From the NCBI RefSeq assembly GCF_020171745.1, contig NZ_JAIVAH010000007.1, positions 1 to 64,000 of the forward strand: a DNA stretch of 64,000 nt, in the 5' to 3' direction. Of the stretch, positions 1-9,827 are shown piece after piece; the stretch's first letter is position 1; every line of letters starts with the position of its first letter. The stretch comes from Prescottella equi (GTDB lineage: Bacteria > Actinomycetota > Actinomycetes > Mycobacteriales > Mycobacteriaceae). The notes under the pieces are model-generated. The model saw nothing but the letters and a program-made list of their open reading frames with translations, was not told the DNA's origin and searched no databases. The position numbers and the translations under genes are program-made.

Positions 1-57
1 GTTTTGCGCACTTATCGCGCGTCCCGGCCCCTCCGGGCCGCGATAAGTGCGCAAAAC
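1..57. repeat. 57-bp palindrome of the GCGCACTTATCGCG repeat family
   Basis: Two 19-bp arms, 1-19 and 39-57, are exact reverse complements, each containing the core GCGCACTTATCGCG. They enclose a 19-base spacer with its own small stem (CCCGG at 23-27 and CCGGG at 33-37). The same core recurs six times in direct orientation at 21770-21877 and 22416-22522. It lies 120 bases before the first gene. A hairpin transcript or a protein-binding palindrome are both possible. It may continue beyond the left edge of the window. Confidence 0.85.
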
Positions 58-178
58 GCGGGGGGACCGAGGTTCCCGACGGGCGTGAACCGATTCGCGC
101 CATACCCGGCGCAGACCAGCCGGTTGTGTTTGGCTTGACGGGTCGATCCCGCCGCCGAACCGAGGTTGGTGAGCCGCT

Positions 179-892
179 GTGACCAGCATGGACGAACACG
201 CCGGGTTCTCGGAGCCCGTCAGTCCCGCACTCGCCGTGCGCGCGGACGGGCTTACCCGCAGCGGTTCCCTGGGGCCGGTCTTCGGCCCCGTCGACCTGCG
301 CATCCCGTTCGGCGGCCTCGCGGTGGTCCAGGGATTCGCCGGATCGGGCCGGACGTCGCTGCTGCTGACGCTGAGCGGGAGGATGCGGCCGTCGTCGGGC
401 AAGCTACGGGTGCTCGGACGCACCAAACCGGCCGCGATCCGCGCCGTCTCCGCGATCGCCGGATTCGCGGGCATCGACACGATCTCCGAATCGGTGACCG
501 TGCGCGACCTCATCACCGAGCAGATCCGGTGGGACGCCACGTGGTACCTGCTGATCCGCCGGGCCGGACAGCGTGAACTCGAGCAGGTGTGCGCGCCGGT
601 CTTCGGAAACCGCCCGCTGCCGAAGCTGACCGACTACGTCAGTGATCTCGGTGAACTCGACAGCATGCTGCTGCGCATCGCCGTCGCGAACACGAAGGTG
701 CCGCCGCTGCTGCTGATCGACGACCTCGAGCAGGTCCGTGAGGAGCAGGATCGGGCGCGACTCGTCGAACACCTCGCCATGCTCGGGGCACGGCAGACGG
801 TGATCGCGTCCGCCGTCAATCCGCTGCCGCCGAATTCGCCTGCCCACGAATTCCACCCGCTCTCGGACGTCGCACCGGAAGGCGAGGAGTAG
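179..892 (+). CDS. Degenerate ABC-type ATPase paired with a YhgE/Pip protein
   Basis: A 237-residue protein with ABC ATPase architecture. Walker A reads GFAGSGRTS near residue 57 and a Walker B-like hydrophobic strand ends in LLLIDDLEQ. The LSGGQ signature is not recognisable (LGELDS at the expected place), the catalytic Glu position after Walker B is Asp, and no clear switch His is visible. The GTG at 179 gives the longest form, and an in-frame ATG follows at 188. The stop is 2 bases before the next gene, which encodes a YhgE/Pip membrane protein with an ABC2-like C-terminus, so the two are probably co-translated partners. It could be an active exporter ATPase or a regulatory nucleotide-binding subunit; the lost motifs favour weak or atypical ATPase activity. 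The call as ABC-like is sound; the substrate is unknown. Confidence 0.7.
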   Translation: MTSMDEHAGFSEPVSPALAVRADGLTRSGSLGPVFGPVDLRIPFGGLAVVQGFAGSGRTSLLLTLSGRMRPSSGKLRVLGRTKPAAIRAVSAIAGFAGIDTISESVTVRDLITEQIRWDATWYLLIRRAGQRELEQVCAPVFGNRPLPKLTDYVSDLGELDSMLLRIAVANTKVPPLLLIDDLEQVREEQDRARLVEHLAMLGARQTVIASAVNPLPPNSPAHEFHPLSDVAPEGEE

Positions 893-894
893 CC

Positions 895-2787
895 ATGCTC
901 GCAGGGATGTCGCTCGGCACCGAACTCAAGCGGTTCTCGCGCGGTCTGATGCCGCGGGTCGCGCTGGTGACGATCGTGCTGATGCCGCTGCTGTACGGCG
1001 CGCTGTACCTGTGGGCGTTCTGGGATCCGTTCAGTGCGGCGAACAAGATCCCCGTCGCCCTGGTCAACAGCGACCACGGCACCGTCGTCGACGGCAAACC
1101 CCTGAACGCCGGCGACCAGGTGGCGCAGGGCCTGATGGACTCCGGGGAACTCGACTTCCACGAGGTCACCGCGTACGAGGCGTCCACGGGCGTCGCGGAC
1201 GGGCGTTACTACTTCTCGGTGACCCTGCCCGGCGACTTCAGCCAATCCGTGGCCTCCCCCACCGGGCCGGACCCGCAGAAGGCCCGAATCATCTTCACGT
1301 ACAACGACGCCAACAACTACCTCGGCACGATCATCGGACAGAACGCCGCCCAGCAGATCCTCAACGTGGTGGGCGCGCAGATCGGCGAACAGTCGGTGGA
1401 CCAGGTGCTCGTCGGACTCGGGGCGGCCGGCGACGGCCTGCGCAAGGCCGCCGACGGCGCCGGACAGCTCTCCACCGGCGCGCAGGCCGCCGATGCCGGT
1501 GCCCAGCAACTCGCGGGCGGATCCCGCACCCTCGCCGACGGCCTCGGGACCGCGAAGGCCGGTTCTACCGCCCTCGCCGACGGCACCGCGCAGCTGTCGG
1601 CGGGCATCGACACCGCATCCGGCGGCGCGTCAGCGCTCGCCGGTGGCCTCGACCAGCTCTCCGGGGCGACCACCCAACTCGGGGACGGGGCGGGGCAGGT
1701 CAGCGCCGGGGTGAACCAGCTCGTCGACCAGGTGACCGGCGCGCTCGGCGCGGTGCTCGACCCGGCCACCCGGGCGCAGCTCACCCAATTGCGGGACGGC
1801 GCCCAGCAACTCGCCTTCCAGCTCGGGGACCCGTCGAGCCCGTACCGGGCCGGGATGACGCAGGCCGTCGGCGGCGCCGGACAACTGCGCGACGGACTGA
1901 CCCAGCTGCAGGGAGGCGGCCAGCAGGCGGCGTCCGGCGCCCGCACCCTCGACGACGGCCTGGGCCAGTTGTCGAGCGGCGGTGAGACGCTGGCGCAGGG
2001 CGCCGGGCAGCTCGCCGACGGTACGACCCAGCTGAAGGACGGCTCGGGAGAACTGGCGTCGCAGTTGAAGGAGGGCAGCGAGCAGGTGCCGCAGTGGGAT
2101 CCGCAACAGCGCACCGCCGTCGCGCAGACACTGGCGGCGCCCGTCGCACTGGATCAGCAGCACGACAACCGCGCCAAGACGTTCGGGACCGGGTTCGCGC
2201 CGTTCTTCCTCCCGCTGGCCCTGTTCGTCGGCGGCATCATCACCTGGATGCTGTTGCGGCCCATCCAGAACCGCCCGATCTCGACCGGGCTGGGCGCGCT
2301 GCGGGTGGTGCTCGCGTCGTACTGGCCGGCCGCGCTCATCGCGATCGCGCAGGTGCTGGTGATGTACGTCGTGGTGCACTTCGGCGTCGGCCTGGTCCCG
2401 GTCTACGTGTTCGGCACCATCGCCTTCCTCGGCCTTGTGGGCCTCACTTACATGGCGCTGATCCAGGCATTCAACGCGATCTTCGGCCCCGCCGTGGGCC
2501 GCGTCGTGACGCTCGCGTTCCTGATGCTGCAACTGGTGTCGGCGGGCGGCATCTACCCCGTGGAGACCACCGCGAAACCGTTCCAGATCCTGCACCCGTT
2601 CGACCCGATGACCTACGCCGTCAACGGACTACGACAGCTCACCGTCGGCGGCATCGACTCGCGGCTGTGGGTCTCGATCGCGGTGCTGCTGGGCCTGCTG
2701 CTCGCATCCCTGGGCGCGAGCGCCCTCGCGGTGCGGCGGGACCGGACCTGGACACTGATCCGGTTGCACCCGCCGATCGAGGTGTGA
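895..2787 (+). CDS. YhgE/Pip family membrane protein
   Basis: This 630-residue protein has one N-terminal membrane segment (about residues 20-40), a long extracytoplasmic region, and a block of about five hydrophobic helices after residue 430. The middle (about 180-400) is built of Ala/Gly-rich repeats of the form LxxGxxQLxxG, which is the hallmark of the YhgE/Pip family, whose members include the phage infection protein of lactococci. The C-terminal half resembles ABC2-type permeases. A GAGGAG ribosome site overlapping the end of the upstream ATPase gene fixes the ATG at 895. Co-transcription suggests the two form one membrane complex. Its cargo cannot be told from sequence; related actinobacterial proteins are annotated only as YhgE/Pip or ABC transporter permease. 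Confidence 0.85.
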   Translation: MLAGMSLGTELKRFSRGLMPRVALVTIVLMPLLYGALYLWAFWDPFSAANKIPVALVNSDHGTVVDGKPLNAGDQVAQGLMDSGELDFHEVTAYEASTGVADGRYYFSVTLPGDFSQSVASPTGPDPQKARIIFTYNDANNYLGTIIGQNAAQQILNVVGAQIGEQSVDQVLVGLGAAGDGLRKAADGAGQLSTGAQAADAGAQQLAGGSRTLADGLGTAKAGSTALADGTAQLSAGIDTASGGASALAGGLDQLSGATTQLGDGAGQVSAGVNQLVDQVTGALGAVLDPATRAQLTQLRDGAQQLAFQLGDPSSPYRAGMTQAVGGAGQLRDGLTQLQGGGQQAASGARTLDDGLGQLSSGGETLAQGAGQLADGTTQLKDGSGELASQLKEGSEQVPQWDPQQRTAVAQTLAAPVALDQQHDNRAKTFGTGFAPFFLPLALFVGGIITWMLLRPIQNRPISTGLGALRVVLASYWPAALIAIAQVLVMYVVVHFGVGLVPVYVFGTIAFLGLVGLTYMALIQAFNAIFGPAVGRVVTLAFLMLQLVSAGGIYPVETTAKPFQILHPFDPMTYAVNGLRQLTVGGIDSRLWVSIAVLLGLLLASLGASALAVRRDRTWTLIRLHPPIEV

Positions 2788-2796
2788 CCGGGGACG

Positions 2797-4839
2797 CTAC
2801 CCGCCGGGGGTGGGCGACGGCGGCGTGCTCGCGCCCTCCGACGGCTTGGGCGCCGGTTCGTTCGACACGCACTTGACGATCGGCACCGGGTCGTAGCGGA
2901 CGGTCCGGGTGTTGCGGGAGATCTCCGCGCCGGTGTTCGCGTCGGTGATGATCCGGGTGTCACTCGTGGTGAATCCCGGTGCGCCGCTGGACGGCACGCA
3001 GTGCGGCCCGGCCGGCAGCGTGATCGTGTTGGGAGAGGTCTGGTTGCTCCGGCCACCGGTGACGGATTCGACGTCGACGGTCTTGGTGCCCCAGACGCGC
3101 ACCGTGATGTTGGAGTTCGTGCCGATGGTCTGGATCATGACGCCCGTCTTCGACGGGTTCTTGAACTTGAGGTCGATCGCGCCCTCGAACACCGTCGCCT
3201 CGCGCGCTGCCGGGTAGCGCGAGATGTAGTAGCTGTGCTCGGTGTGCTCGACGTCCTCCATGCCCGCGAAGTACGTCGCGTTGTAGAGGGTGGTCGCGAG
3301 CTGGCTGATGCCGCCGCCGACCGCCTTGTCCGGACGGCCGTTGTTGATGATGCCCGAGTCGACGTAGCCCTGCGCCGAGCCGCGGGGTCCGGTCTCGGCA
3401 TCGAACGAGAACGTCTCCCCCGGCTTGACGATGACGCCGTTGATCGCGCTCGCCGCGAGCCGGATGTTCACGCCCGACGCGTATTCGAAGCCGCCGGTGG
3501 TGAACTCGCCGATCACCTCGCGGATGCCGAGCGCCTTCGCGCCGTCGGTCGTGAGCGCGGGCTCGGCCGGCTCGTAGATCGCGGGCGTGGTCCGCGGCCC
3601 CGACGCCGCCAACAGCGTGGGCAGCGGCTCGAGGGTCTTGGGCCACTGCACCATCTCACCGGTGACCGACGGGATCACCTCGGGCGACCCACTCGCCACG
3701 CTGATCTGGGCATCCTTGGGCTTGGTCTCGGTGCTCGCGAGCTGCGGCGACAGGATCGCGGTGGCCGCCTCGACGTTGTACTGCGGCGTCAGTCCGCCGC
3801 TGCCGTCGGGCACGAAGCTCAGGACCTTGCCGACCTGGTCGCGCGGCAGCGTCGCGACGACACCGTTCTTGCCGGTCACCTCGACGTTCGCCGACACGGC
3901 GGGCGTCGCGACGTCGCGGACCGCGGTGTCGACGCCGGCCTGTGTCACGGTGACGTCGACGACGTCCACCGGCAGATCGACCGTGGTGCCGTTGGCCCAG
4001 TCCGCGACGAAGGTGTCCTTGGCGGGCTCCACCTGTAGGTTCTGCCCGGGCTGCGGCGCGATCGGCACCACCTCGGTGCCCTCGAACACGACGTTGCCCT
4101 CGCGCGGCGCGCGATCGGACTGCTGCTGCACGCCGACGATCGCGCCCGTCAGCGCGGCATCGTCGACCGTGGACACCACACCGATCTCCTGGTTGGTGAA
4201 CAGCGACGACAACCGGGTGAACGGGTTGATCGGCTGCTCGCCCGCGCGCTCGACGGTCGCGGACCAGTCGATGCCCACGCCGGCCTGCGCCGGAACGATC
4301 GAACTGTCGGTGGTCCCGGCGCGCACCGGTACCGGCTGATCGACGCGGGGACCGAGCGCCGCCCGCAGCGTCGCCTCGGCGTCCTGCGGATCCTGCCCAC
4401 CGATCTCGACACCGGCGACGGTGACCCCGCGGGGCACCCGATCCGACGACACCGCGAAGTCGACGGCGTACGCGACGACCGCCACGGCCGCGACACCGCC
4501 CGCGACGGCGGCGTACTTCACCCAGCGTCGCCCACCGGACGCATCCGGGGAAGCACCCGCCTCGGCTCCCGCTTCCGGCGCCGACTCGGGTTCCGGCTCG
4601 TCAGCGGCGAGAGGTGCCGGCTCGTCACCGGCGGGAGGTTCCGGGTCGGTGGGGGTGGCCGCGAAGACCTCGGTGGGCGCGTCGGAAGAGTCCGCAGAGG
4701 CGTCGTCCGATGCGTCGTCCGATGCCGCCGCGGGCACCGCGGGGAGGATCTCGGTGGGGTTGTCGTCGGGCTGGGGGCCGTTCGGACCGTTCTCCCGGCC
4801 GTCTCCCTGGTCGTTGACGCGGTCGCGCTCGTCGCTCAT
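2797..4839 (-). CDS. VanW family protein with YoaR-like domain
   Basis: A 680-residue protein with a cytoplasmic N-terminus rich in Asp, Pro and Ala (about residues 1-110), a single membrane anchor (about 113-135) and a long extracellular part. It contains a peptidoglycan-binding-like YoaR region and then the VanW domain, recognised by the segment [11 protein letters not shown], the [14 protein letters not shown] motif and [14 protein letters not shown]. VanW proteins occur in some vancomycin-resistance clusters and widely in Gram-positive bacteria, with an undefined cell-wall role. The start at 4839 is chosen because GGAGGG lies at the right distance upstream; an upstream extension to 4941 in the same frame lacks this. 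It is convergent with the YhgE/Pip gene, with only 9 bases between them. The tail is Pro/Ser rich. Confidence 0.85.
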   Translation of the reverse strand: MSDERDRVNDQGDGRENGPNGPQPDDNPTEILPAVPAAASDDASDDASADSSDAPTEVFAATPTDPEPPAGDEPAPLAADEPEPESAPEAGAEAGASPDASGGRRWVKYAAVAGGVAAVAVVAYAVDFAVSSDRVPRGVTVAGVEIGGQDPQDAEATLRAALGPRVDQPVPVRAGTTDSSIVPAQAGVGIDWSATVERAGEQPINPFTRLSSLFTNQEIGVVSTVDDAALTGAIVGVQQQSDRAPREGNVVFEGTEVVPIAPQPGQNLQVEPAKDTFVADWANGTTVDLPVDVVDVTVTQAGVDTAVRDVATPAVSANVEVTGKNGVVATLPRDQVGKVLSFVPDGSGGLTPQYNVEAATAILSPQLASTETKPKDAQISVASGSPEVIPSVTGEMVQWPKTLEPLPTLLAASGPRTTPAIYEPAEPALTTDGAKALGIREVIGEFTTGGFEYASGVNIRLAASAINGVIVKPGETFSFDAETGPRGSAQGYVDSGIINNGRPDKAVGGGISQLATTLYNATYFAGMEDVEHTEHSYYISRYPAAREATVFEGAIDLKFKNPSKTGVMIQTIGTNSNITVRVWGTKTVDVESVTGGRSNQTSPNTITLPAGPHCVPSSGAPGFTTSDTRIITDANTGAEISRNTRTVRYDPVPIVKCVSNEPAPKPSEGASTPPSPTPGG

Positions 4840-4995
4840 GAAGGGCCCTCCTGCCGAACCGACACCGTGCTGGGCCGTCGCATTACGTGTTCTCCCGTGA
4901 GGATAGTCGCGGTGACACGAACGCCCGGTCGGGATTTCCACCTGACGGCGGCGGAAGAATCATTCCACGTGGTCTGCCGACCCTCGAACGCAGAG

Positions 4996-5044
4996 TGGCT
5001 CCGCGTCGTTGCCAGGTCGGGGGTCAGGCAACAACGCGGAGCCA
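4996..5044 (-). terminator. Hairpin downstream of fadA2
   Basis: The arms 4996-5013 and 5027-5044 pair at 17 of 18 positions around a 13-base loop. It lies 78 bases beyond the fadA2 stop and upstream of the VanW gene, both on the minus strand, so it probably ends the fadA2 transcript. No T-run follows, which is usual in this kind of genome. Confidence 0.65.
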
Positions 5045-5121
5045 ACTGGATTATCGAACCCGTACCGGGAGCGTTACAACTCACTTTGCGAGTCGTTCGG
5101 TTTCCCGGACGAACGCGGCGG

Positions 5122-6471
5122 TCAGACCTCGACGATGGCCGTGACGCCCTGACCACCGGCCGCGCAGATGGAGATCAGGCCGCGGCCCGAACCCTTCTCT
5201 GCCAGCATCTTCGCGAGCGAGGCGACGATCCGGCCGCCCGTGGCCGCGAACGGGTGCCCGGCCGCGAGCGACGACCCGTTGACGTTGAGCTTGGACCGGT
5301 CGATCGACCCGAGGGCGCCGTCGAGACCCAGGCGCTCCTTGCAGTACTCGTCGGACTCGAACGCCTGCAGCGTCGCGAGCACGACGGAGGCGAACGCCTC
5401 GTGGAACTCGTAGAAGTCGAAGTCCTGCAGAGTGAGACCGTTGCGCTCGAGCAGGCGCGGGATCGCATACGTCGGCGCCATCAGCAGGCCGTCGCCGCCG
5501 TGGATGTAGTCGACGGCCGCGGTCTCGGAGTCGACGAGATGCGCGAGCACCGGCAGGTTCCGCTCGGCCGCCCACTCGTCGGTGGACAGCAGCACCGCGG
5601 ACGCGCCGTCGGTCAGCGGCGTCGAGTTGCCGGCCGTCATGGTCGCGTCGCCCAGCTTGGTGCCGAACACCGGCTTGAGCGTCGCCAGCTTGTCGACGTT
5701 CGAATCGGGACGCAGGTTGTCGTCGCGGGTCAGCCCCAGGAACGGGGTGACGAGGTCGTCGAAGAAGCCCCGGTCGTAGGCGGCGGCCATGTTGCGGTGG
5801 CTCGCGGCGGCCAATTCGTCCTGGTCCTCGCGGCGGACACCGAACTCCTTCGCGGTGATCGCGGCATGATCGCCCATCGACAGCCCGGTGCGCGGCTCCC
5901 CGTTGCGCGGGATCTCGATACCGAGCATCGACGGGCGCACCTGGCCGAGCAGCTTCACGCGGTCCGCCGCGGTCCGGGCGCGGTTCATCGACAGCAGGAA
6001 CTCGCGCAGTTCGTTGTTCACGCCGATCGGCGCGTCCGACGTGGTGTCCACGCCGCCACCGACGCCCGCGTCGATCCGCCCGGACGCGATGGCGTCACCG
6101 ACCGCGATGATCGACTGCAGGCCGGTGCCGCACGCCTGCTGCAGGTCGTAGGCCGGGGTGTAGGGGCTCAGCGCGCTGCCGAGGACACACTCGCGCATGA
6201 GGTTGAAATCGCGGCTGTGCTTGAGGACGGCGCCGCCGACGACCATGCCGAGCCGCTCGTCCTGCAGCCCGAAGCGGCTGACCAGCCCGTCGAGCGTCGC
6301 CGTGAACATGTCCTGGTTGGACGCGTGGGCGTAGGCCCGGTCCGAACGCGCGAACGGAATGCGGTTGCCGCCGACGATGGCGACGGGGCGAAGCTGCCGA
6401 CCACCGGACTGCGGTGCGGATGCCGGCTTGGCGTTGCGGTTACGGGCTCTGCTGGTCACGTCGGTCTCCAT
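5122..6471 (-). CDS. fadA2: Acetyl-CoA C-acyltransferase (thiolase) FadA2
   Basis: A 449-residue thiolase that would cleave 3-ketoacyl-CoA (or condense acyl-CoAs) in fatty-acid metabolism. The nucleophile Cys sits at about residue 114 in [10 protein letters not shown], the His of the second motif is in EFHEAFA, and the C-terminal acid/base Cys is in ICAAGGQG. Long stretches match my memory of M. tuberculosis FadA2 (Rv0243), for example NQDMFTA and [17 protein letters not shown]. It is transcribed away from fabG4-htdX, as in mycobacteria. The ATG at 6471 is preferred; the GTG at 6459 has a better placed GGAG and would give 445 residues. A palindrome at 6541-6560, probably a TetR operator, lies in the divergent promoter. 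Confidence 0.9.
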   Translation of the reverse strand: METDVTSRARNRNAKPASAPQSGGRQLRPVAIVGGNRIPFARSDRAYAHASNQDMFTATLDGLVSRFGLQDERLGMVVGGAVLKHSRDFNLMRECVLGSALSPYTPAYDLQQACGTGLQSIIAVGDAIASGRIDAGVGGGVDTTSDAPIGVNNELREFLLSMNRARTAADRVKLLGQVRPSMLGIEIPRNGEPRTGLSMGDHAAITAKEFGVRREDQDELAAASHRNMAAAYDRGFFDDLVTPFLGLTRDDNLRPDSNVDKLATLKPVFGTKLGDATMTAGNSTPLTDGASAVLLSTDEWAAERNLPVLAHLVDSETAAVDYIHGGDGLLMAPTYAIPRLLERNGLTLQDFDFYEFHEAFASVVLATLQAFESDEYCKERLGLDGALGSIDRSKLNVNGSSLAAGHPFAATGGRIVASLAKMLAEKGSGRGLISICAAGGQGVTAIVEV

Positions 6472-6540
6472 GTAGCTGGGGGATCTGCTCGAGATCCGCA
6501 TGTCGATCCGCCTCGGCGGTGGTTCCTACACTCGACATCT

Positions 6541-6560
6541 AACTTACTGCAGAGTAAGTT
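6541..6560. promoter_or_regulatory. Putative TetR operator in the fadA2/fabG4 divergent promoter
   Basis: AACTTACTGCAGAGTAAGTT has 8-base perfect inverted arms around a 4-base centre. The inner 16 bases match CTTACTCTAGGGTAAG found just upstream of the TetR gene (11667-11682) at 13 of 16 positions, including both half sites. It lies about 60-70 bases from both the fadA2 and fabG4 starts, so it could control both. That the TetR protein at 11036-11635 binds here is inference. Confidence 0.65.
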
Positions 6561-6618
6561 CAATGTCGACACCGCACCCGGATGCACGGGTGCCCGATTG
6601 CGACAAAGAAGGTGGACC

Positions 6619-7965
6619 GTGGCAGCCAGCAAGGGCGCTCCCGACCTCTACTCACAGTTCCTCTCGTCCGCGCCGGGCGCGTTCATCGCCAAGCAGGCCG
6701 GGTTGCCGCAGCCGGAGAAGCTGCGCCGCTACAAGGCCGGCGAGCCCGCACTGGCCGGCCCGATCCTCATCGGCGGCAAGGGCCGCCTGGTGGAGCCGAT
6801 CCGGGAACTGCTGTCGGACTACCCTGCCGCGCAGCCGCACGACGACCGCTACGGCGCACTCGTGTTCGACGCGACCGGCATCGGCCAGGTCACCGAACTG
6901 GTGCAGCTGTTCGAGTTCTTCCAGCCCGTCATCCGCAATCTCGCGTCGTGCGCCCGCGTCGTCGTGCTCGGTACCACCCCCGAGCTGACGTCCGGCGTCG
7001 ACGAGCAGATCGCCCAGCGCGCGCTCGAGGGCTTCACCCGCAGCGTCGGCAAGGAGATCAAGCGCGGATCGACCGCTCAGCTGGTCTACGTCTCCCCCGA
7101 CGCCGCACCGGGCCTGTCCGGCCTCGAGTCGACGCTGCGCTTCCTGCTGTCCGCCAAGTCCGCGTTCGTCGACGCCCAGGTCATCCGCGTCGGCGCCGAC
7201 GACTCCGTCGCCCCCGCCAGCTGGGACCGCCCGCTCGAGGGCAAGGTCGCGGTCGTGACCGGCGCCGCCCGCGGCATCGGCGCCACCATCGCCGAGGTGC
7301 TCTCCCGCGACGGCGCGCACGTCGTGTGCGCCGACATCCCGGCCGCCGGCCAGGCGCTGTCGGAGACCGCGAACAGGGTCGGCGGCACGTCGCTGGCCCT
7401 CGACGTCACCGCCCCCGACGCGGCCGACAAGCTGGCCGAGCACCTCACCGAGCGCCACGGCGGCGTCGACATCATCGTGCACAACGCCGGCATCACCCGC
7501 GACAAGACGCTCGCCAACATGGACGAGGCCCGCTGGAACAGCGTCCTCGGCGTCAATCTCCTTGCCCCGCAGAAGATCACCGACGCCCTCGTCGCCAAGG
7601 GCCTGCTGCGCGAGGGCGGCCGCGTGATCGACGTGTCGTCCATCGCCGGCATCGCGGGCAACCGCGGCCAGACCAACTACGGCACCTCGAAGGCCGGCGT
7701 CATCGGCCTGGTCCAGGCCACCGCGCCGGTGCTCGCCGAGAAGAAGATCACCATCAACGCCGTCGCCCCGGGCTTCATCGAGACCGCGATGACCGCCGCC
7801 ATCCCGTTCGCGACCCGCGAGGCCGGACGCCGGATGAGCTCGCTGCTGCAGGGCGGCCAGACGGTGGACGTCGCCGAACTGGTGTCGTACTTCGCGAGCC
7901 CCGCCTCCAACGCCGTCACCGGCCAGATCGTCCGGGTGTGCGGCCAGTCCCTGCTGGGCGCGTGA
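6619..7965 (+). CDS. fabG4: 3-oxoacyl-thioester reductase FabG4
   Basis: This 448-residue enzyme is a high-molecular-weight short-chain dehydrogenase that reduces 3-ketoacyl-CoA/ACP with a nicotinamide cofactor. The N-terminal 200 residues form a degenerate flavodoxin-like/SDR domain. The C-terminal SDR domain has the dinucleotide motif TGAARGIG at about residue 214, NNAG-like HNAG, the catalytic Ser in DVSSIAG and the YGTSK motif with Tyr at about 354. The GTG at 6619 has AGGTGG just upstream; reading the frame further upstream runs through the promoter and overlaps fadA2. Length and sequence match M. tuberculosis FabG4 (Rv0242c) as I remember it. The stop overlaps the htdX start (TGATG), so the two are co-translated. 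Confidence 0.92.
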   Translation: MAASKGAPDLYSQFLSSAPGAFIAKQAGLPQPEKLRRYKAGEPALAGPILIGGKGRLVEPIRELLSDYPAAQPHDDRYGALVFDATGIGQVTELVQLFEFFQPVIRNLASCARVVVLGTTPELTSGVDEQIAQRALEGFTRSVGKEIKRGSTAQLVYVSPDAAPGLSGLESTLRFLLSAKSAFVDAQVIRVGADDSVAPASWDRPLEGKVAVVTGAARGIGATIAEVLSRDGAHVVCADIPAAGQALSETANRVGGTSLALDVTAPDAADKLAEHLTERHGGVDIIVHNAGITRDKTLANMDEARWNSVLGVNLLAPQKITDALVAKGLLREGGRVIDVSSIAGIAGNRGQTNYGTSKAGVIGLVQATAPVLAEKKITINAVAPGFIETAMTAAIPFATREAGRRMSSLLQGGQTVDVAELVSYFASPASNAVTGQIVRVCGQSLLGA

Positions 7966-8837
7966 TGGCGGGCCGCAAGAGCACCCTCGTGCAGCTGCGC
8001 GAGCAGCCCGGCGCCCTCGACAACTACGCCCGCGCCGCCCTCGGTGCGCTGCCGTTCGTCAAGCCGTCCGGGCGGCGCAGCCTGCCGCAGGAGACGCTGG
8101 CACTGTCGGGTCTGCGCGTCGACCCGGACAACCTGGCCGCGTACGCGAAGGTGTGCGGGCTGCGGTTCGGCGACACCCTGCCGATCACGTACCCGTTCAC
8201 GCTCGTGTTCCCGACCGTGATGCGTCTACTCACTGCACGCGAGTTCCCCTTCCCGGCAATCGGTTCCGTGCACACCGACAACGTGATCGAGCAGCTGCGC
8301 CCGATCTCGGTGAGCGAGCCACTGGACCTGAAGGTCCGCGCCGAGAACCTGCGCCCGCACACCAAGGGCACGCAGGTGGATTTCGTCAGCGAGATCTCGG
8401 TGGGCCGCGAACTCGTGTGGCGTCAGGTCAGCACGTTCCTCAAGATGCACCCCACGGGCGCGCCGAAGGAACCCCGGACCGAGCACAAGGCCGAGGTGCC
8501 GCCTCCGCCGACCCGCACCCTGCGGGTGGACCAGAAGACCATCAGCCGGTACGCGGCGGTGTCGGGCGACCGTAACCCGATCCACGTCTCGTCGCTGGGG
8601 GCCAAGGCATTCGGCTTCCCCGGCACGATCGCGCACGGCATGTGGAGCGCCGCCGCGGCACTGCAGCCGCTCGAGGGCCGAGTGCCCGACGCGGTCACCT
8701 ACAGCGTCCGCTTCGGCAAGCCGATCGTGCTGCCGGCCACGGTGAACGTGTACGCCGACCGGACCGCCGACGGCTGGGATCTGGCACTGAAGAACCCCAA
8801 GAAGGGCTACCCGCACCTGAGCGCGACCCTGCGCTGA
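7965..8837 (+). CDS. htdX: 3-hydroxyacyl-thioester dehydratase HtdX (MaoC-like)
   Basis: A 290-residue double-hotdog hydratase/dehydratase. The C-terminal hotdog carries the MaoC hydratase-2 motif, with SGDRNPIH at about residues 200-208 supplying the catalytic Asp and His, followed by FPGTIAHGMW. It would interconvert 3-hydroxyacyl and trans-2-enoyl thioesters, working after FabG4 in the same operon. It corresponds in place and sequence to Rv0241c (HtdX), one of the mycobacterial (R)-specific dehydratases. The ATG at 7965 shares one base with the fabG4 stop. A strong hairpin follows at 8844-8889. Confidence 0.9.
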   Translation: MAGRKSTLVQLREQPGALDNYARAALGALPFVKPSGRRSLPQETLALSGLRVDPDNLAAYAKVCGLRFGDTLPITYPFTLVFPTVMRLLTAREFPFPAIGSVHTDNVIEQLRPISVSEPLDLKVRAENLRPHTKGTQVDFVSEISVGRELVWRQVSTFLKMHPTGAPKEPRTEHKAEVPPPPTRTLRVDQKTISRYAAVSGDRNPIHVSSLGAKAFGFPGTIAHGMWSAAAALQPLEGRVPDAVTYSVRFGKPIVLPATVNVYADRTADGWDLALKNPKKGYPHLSATLR

Positions 8838-8843
8838 CACAGC

Positions 8844-8889
8844 CGACGCCCGGGCGCCCCCGCATCACCGCGAGGGCACCCGGGCGTCG
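8844..8889. terminator. Bidirectional terminator between htdX and the MerR gene
   Basis: Arms 8844-8854 and 8879-8889 are an 11-bp perfect inverted repeat (CGACGCCCGGG), with further partial GC pairing inside. It lies 7 bases after htdX and 24 bases beyond the stop of the convergent MerR gene, so it can serve both. Confidence 0.75.
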
Positions 8890-8912
8890 TCGTTCCCACT
8901 GCCCGATTTGCG

Positions 8913-9218
8913 CTACTGCCCGAGTTCCGTTCGCAGACGCTCGTTCTCGGTGGCCAGTTCCGCGTTGGCCGCCTCCAGGTCGAGGATCTGCCGGATACCC
9001 GTGAGATTGACGCCCGCCTCGACCAGTTCCGACACCCGGGACAGCCGGTAGATGTCGTCCTCGCTGTAGCGTCGCGTGCCACCGCCGGTGCGCGACGGGT
9101 TGATCAGCCCACGCCGCTCGTACAACCGGAGAGTCTGCGGACCGATTCCGGTCAGTTCCGAGGTGACCGAAATTCCGTAGACTCCGCGGGTCGAGCGGGG
9201 CGGAGACTGTTGCGTCAT
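8913..9218 (-). CDS. MerR family regulator, HspR-like
   Basis: A 101-residue DNA-binding protein. The winged helix-turn-helix of the MerR family is clear: VTSELTGIGPQTLRLYERRG, then the GGGTRRYS wing, and a C-terminal leucine-rich coiled coil (about 75-100) for dimerisation. The sequence resembles HspR, the heat-shock repressor, more than metal-sensing MerR proteins, because there are no Cys residues. No dnaK-grpE-dnaJ genes lie nearby, so it is either a paralogue or an HspR at a separate locus. The ATG at 9218 has AAGG 5 bases upstream; the ATG at 9230 would add four residues. It is convergent with htdX. Confidence 0.8.
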   Translation of the reverse strand: MTQQSPPRSTRGVYGISVTSELTGIGPQTLRLYERRGLINPSRTGGGTRRYSEDDIYRLSRVSELVEAGVNLTGIRQILDLEAANAELATENERLRTELGQ

Positions 9219-9425
9219 CGTGGCCTTCATATCGCGTCGAGTTCGGTCGCGCGGGAACGCGCGTGCGGGCAGTTCACCCAGCCCTGTCCAGAAATCCAGG
9301 GCCTCGTCTTCGCACCGTCCGCGAGCTTGTGCTGACAACTCACCGTAGCACCGACCCCGCATCTAATGTGCGGCGGTGGACGAAGATTCCCTGTGCTGCG
9401 GATTAGGGGGAACCGGCGTCGGGAA

Positions 9426-9800
9426 TCACACGTCGTTCGGGGTGCTCAGCTCGCCGAGTTCCATGTCCGCCTCGATCCGATTGCCGGTGCGGCCGAGTTC
9501 GGCGATCGCCCGGTCGAAGGCGTCCACCAACCACTGATGCTCCGCCGAGACGAGCTCGTCGGCACCGCCGTCCGCGACCGCCTGGAAGAACCGCACGGTC
9601 CAGTGATCGGCGGCGGCGTGGTCGTCCGAAAGCCCGTCGACCTCGTGATTGGTCGCCAGCAGGAAGCGGTTGTACTCGAAATCCACGCGGATCGCGTAGC
9701 CGGCGCCGGTGTTGACCACGCTCGCGGGACGATGCGTCGCCGCCGCGAGCACGGTGAGCGCGTCGGCGTAGTGATCGGCGTGTTCGCGGGTTCGTGGCAC
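9426..9800 (-). CDS. Hypothetical cytosolic protein
   Basis: I do not recognise this protein of about 124 residues. It is acidic with no membrane segment or signal peptide. Visible stretches include RVDFEYNRFLLATNH and EHQWLVDAFDRAIAEL, which suggest a small alpha/beta fold. Codon use is like its neighbours, with strong G/C at third positions. The GTG at 9800 follows AGAGG at a workable distance; GTG at 9809 or 9827 would add 3 or 9 residues. It is 207 bases upstream of the MerR gene on the same strand, so a shared transcript is possible but unproven. Confidence 0.6.
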   Translation of the reverse strand: MPRTREHADHYADALTVLAAATHRPASVVNTGAGYAIRVDFEYNRFLLATNHEVDGLSDDHAAADHWTVRFFQAVADGGADELVSAEHQWLVDAFDRAIAELGRTGNRIEADMELGELSTPNDV

Positions 9801-9827
9801 TTCTGTCACCTCTGTCGGAAAGACCAC

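Noticed and set aside
4867-6618. A long N-terminal extension of FabG4
   Set aside because: The frame happens to be open, but it runs antisense through fadA2 and the promoter. The GTG at 6619 has a ribosome site and gives the family length.
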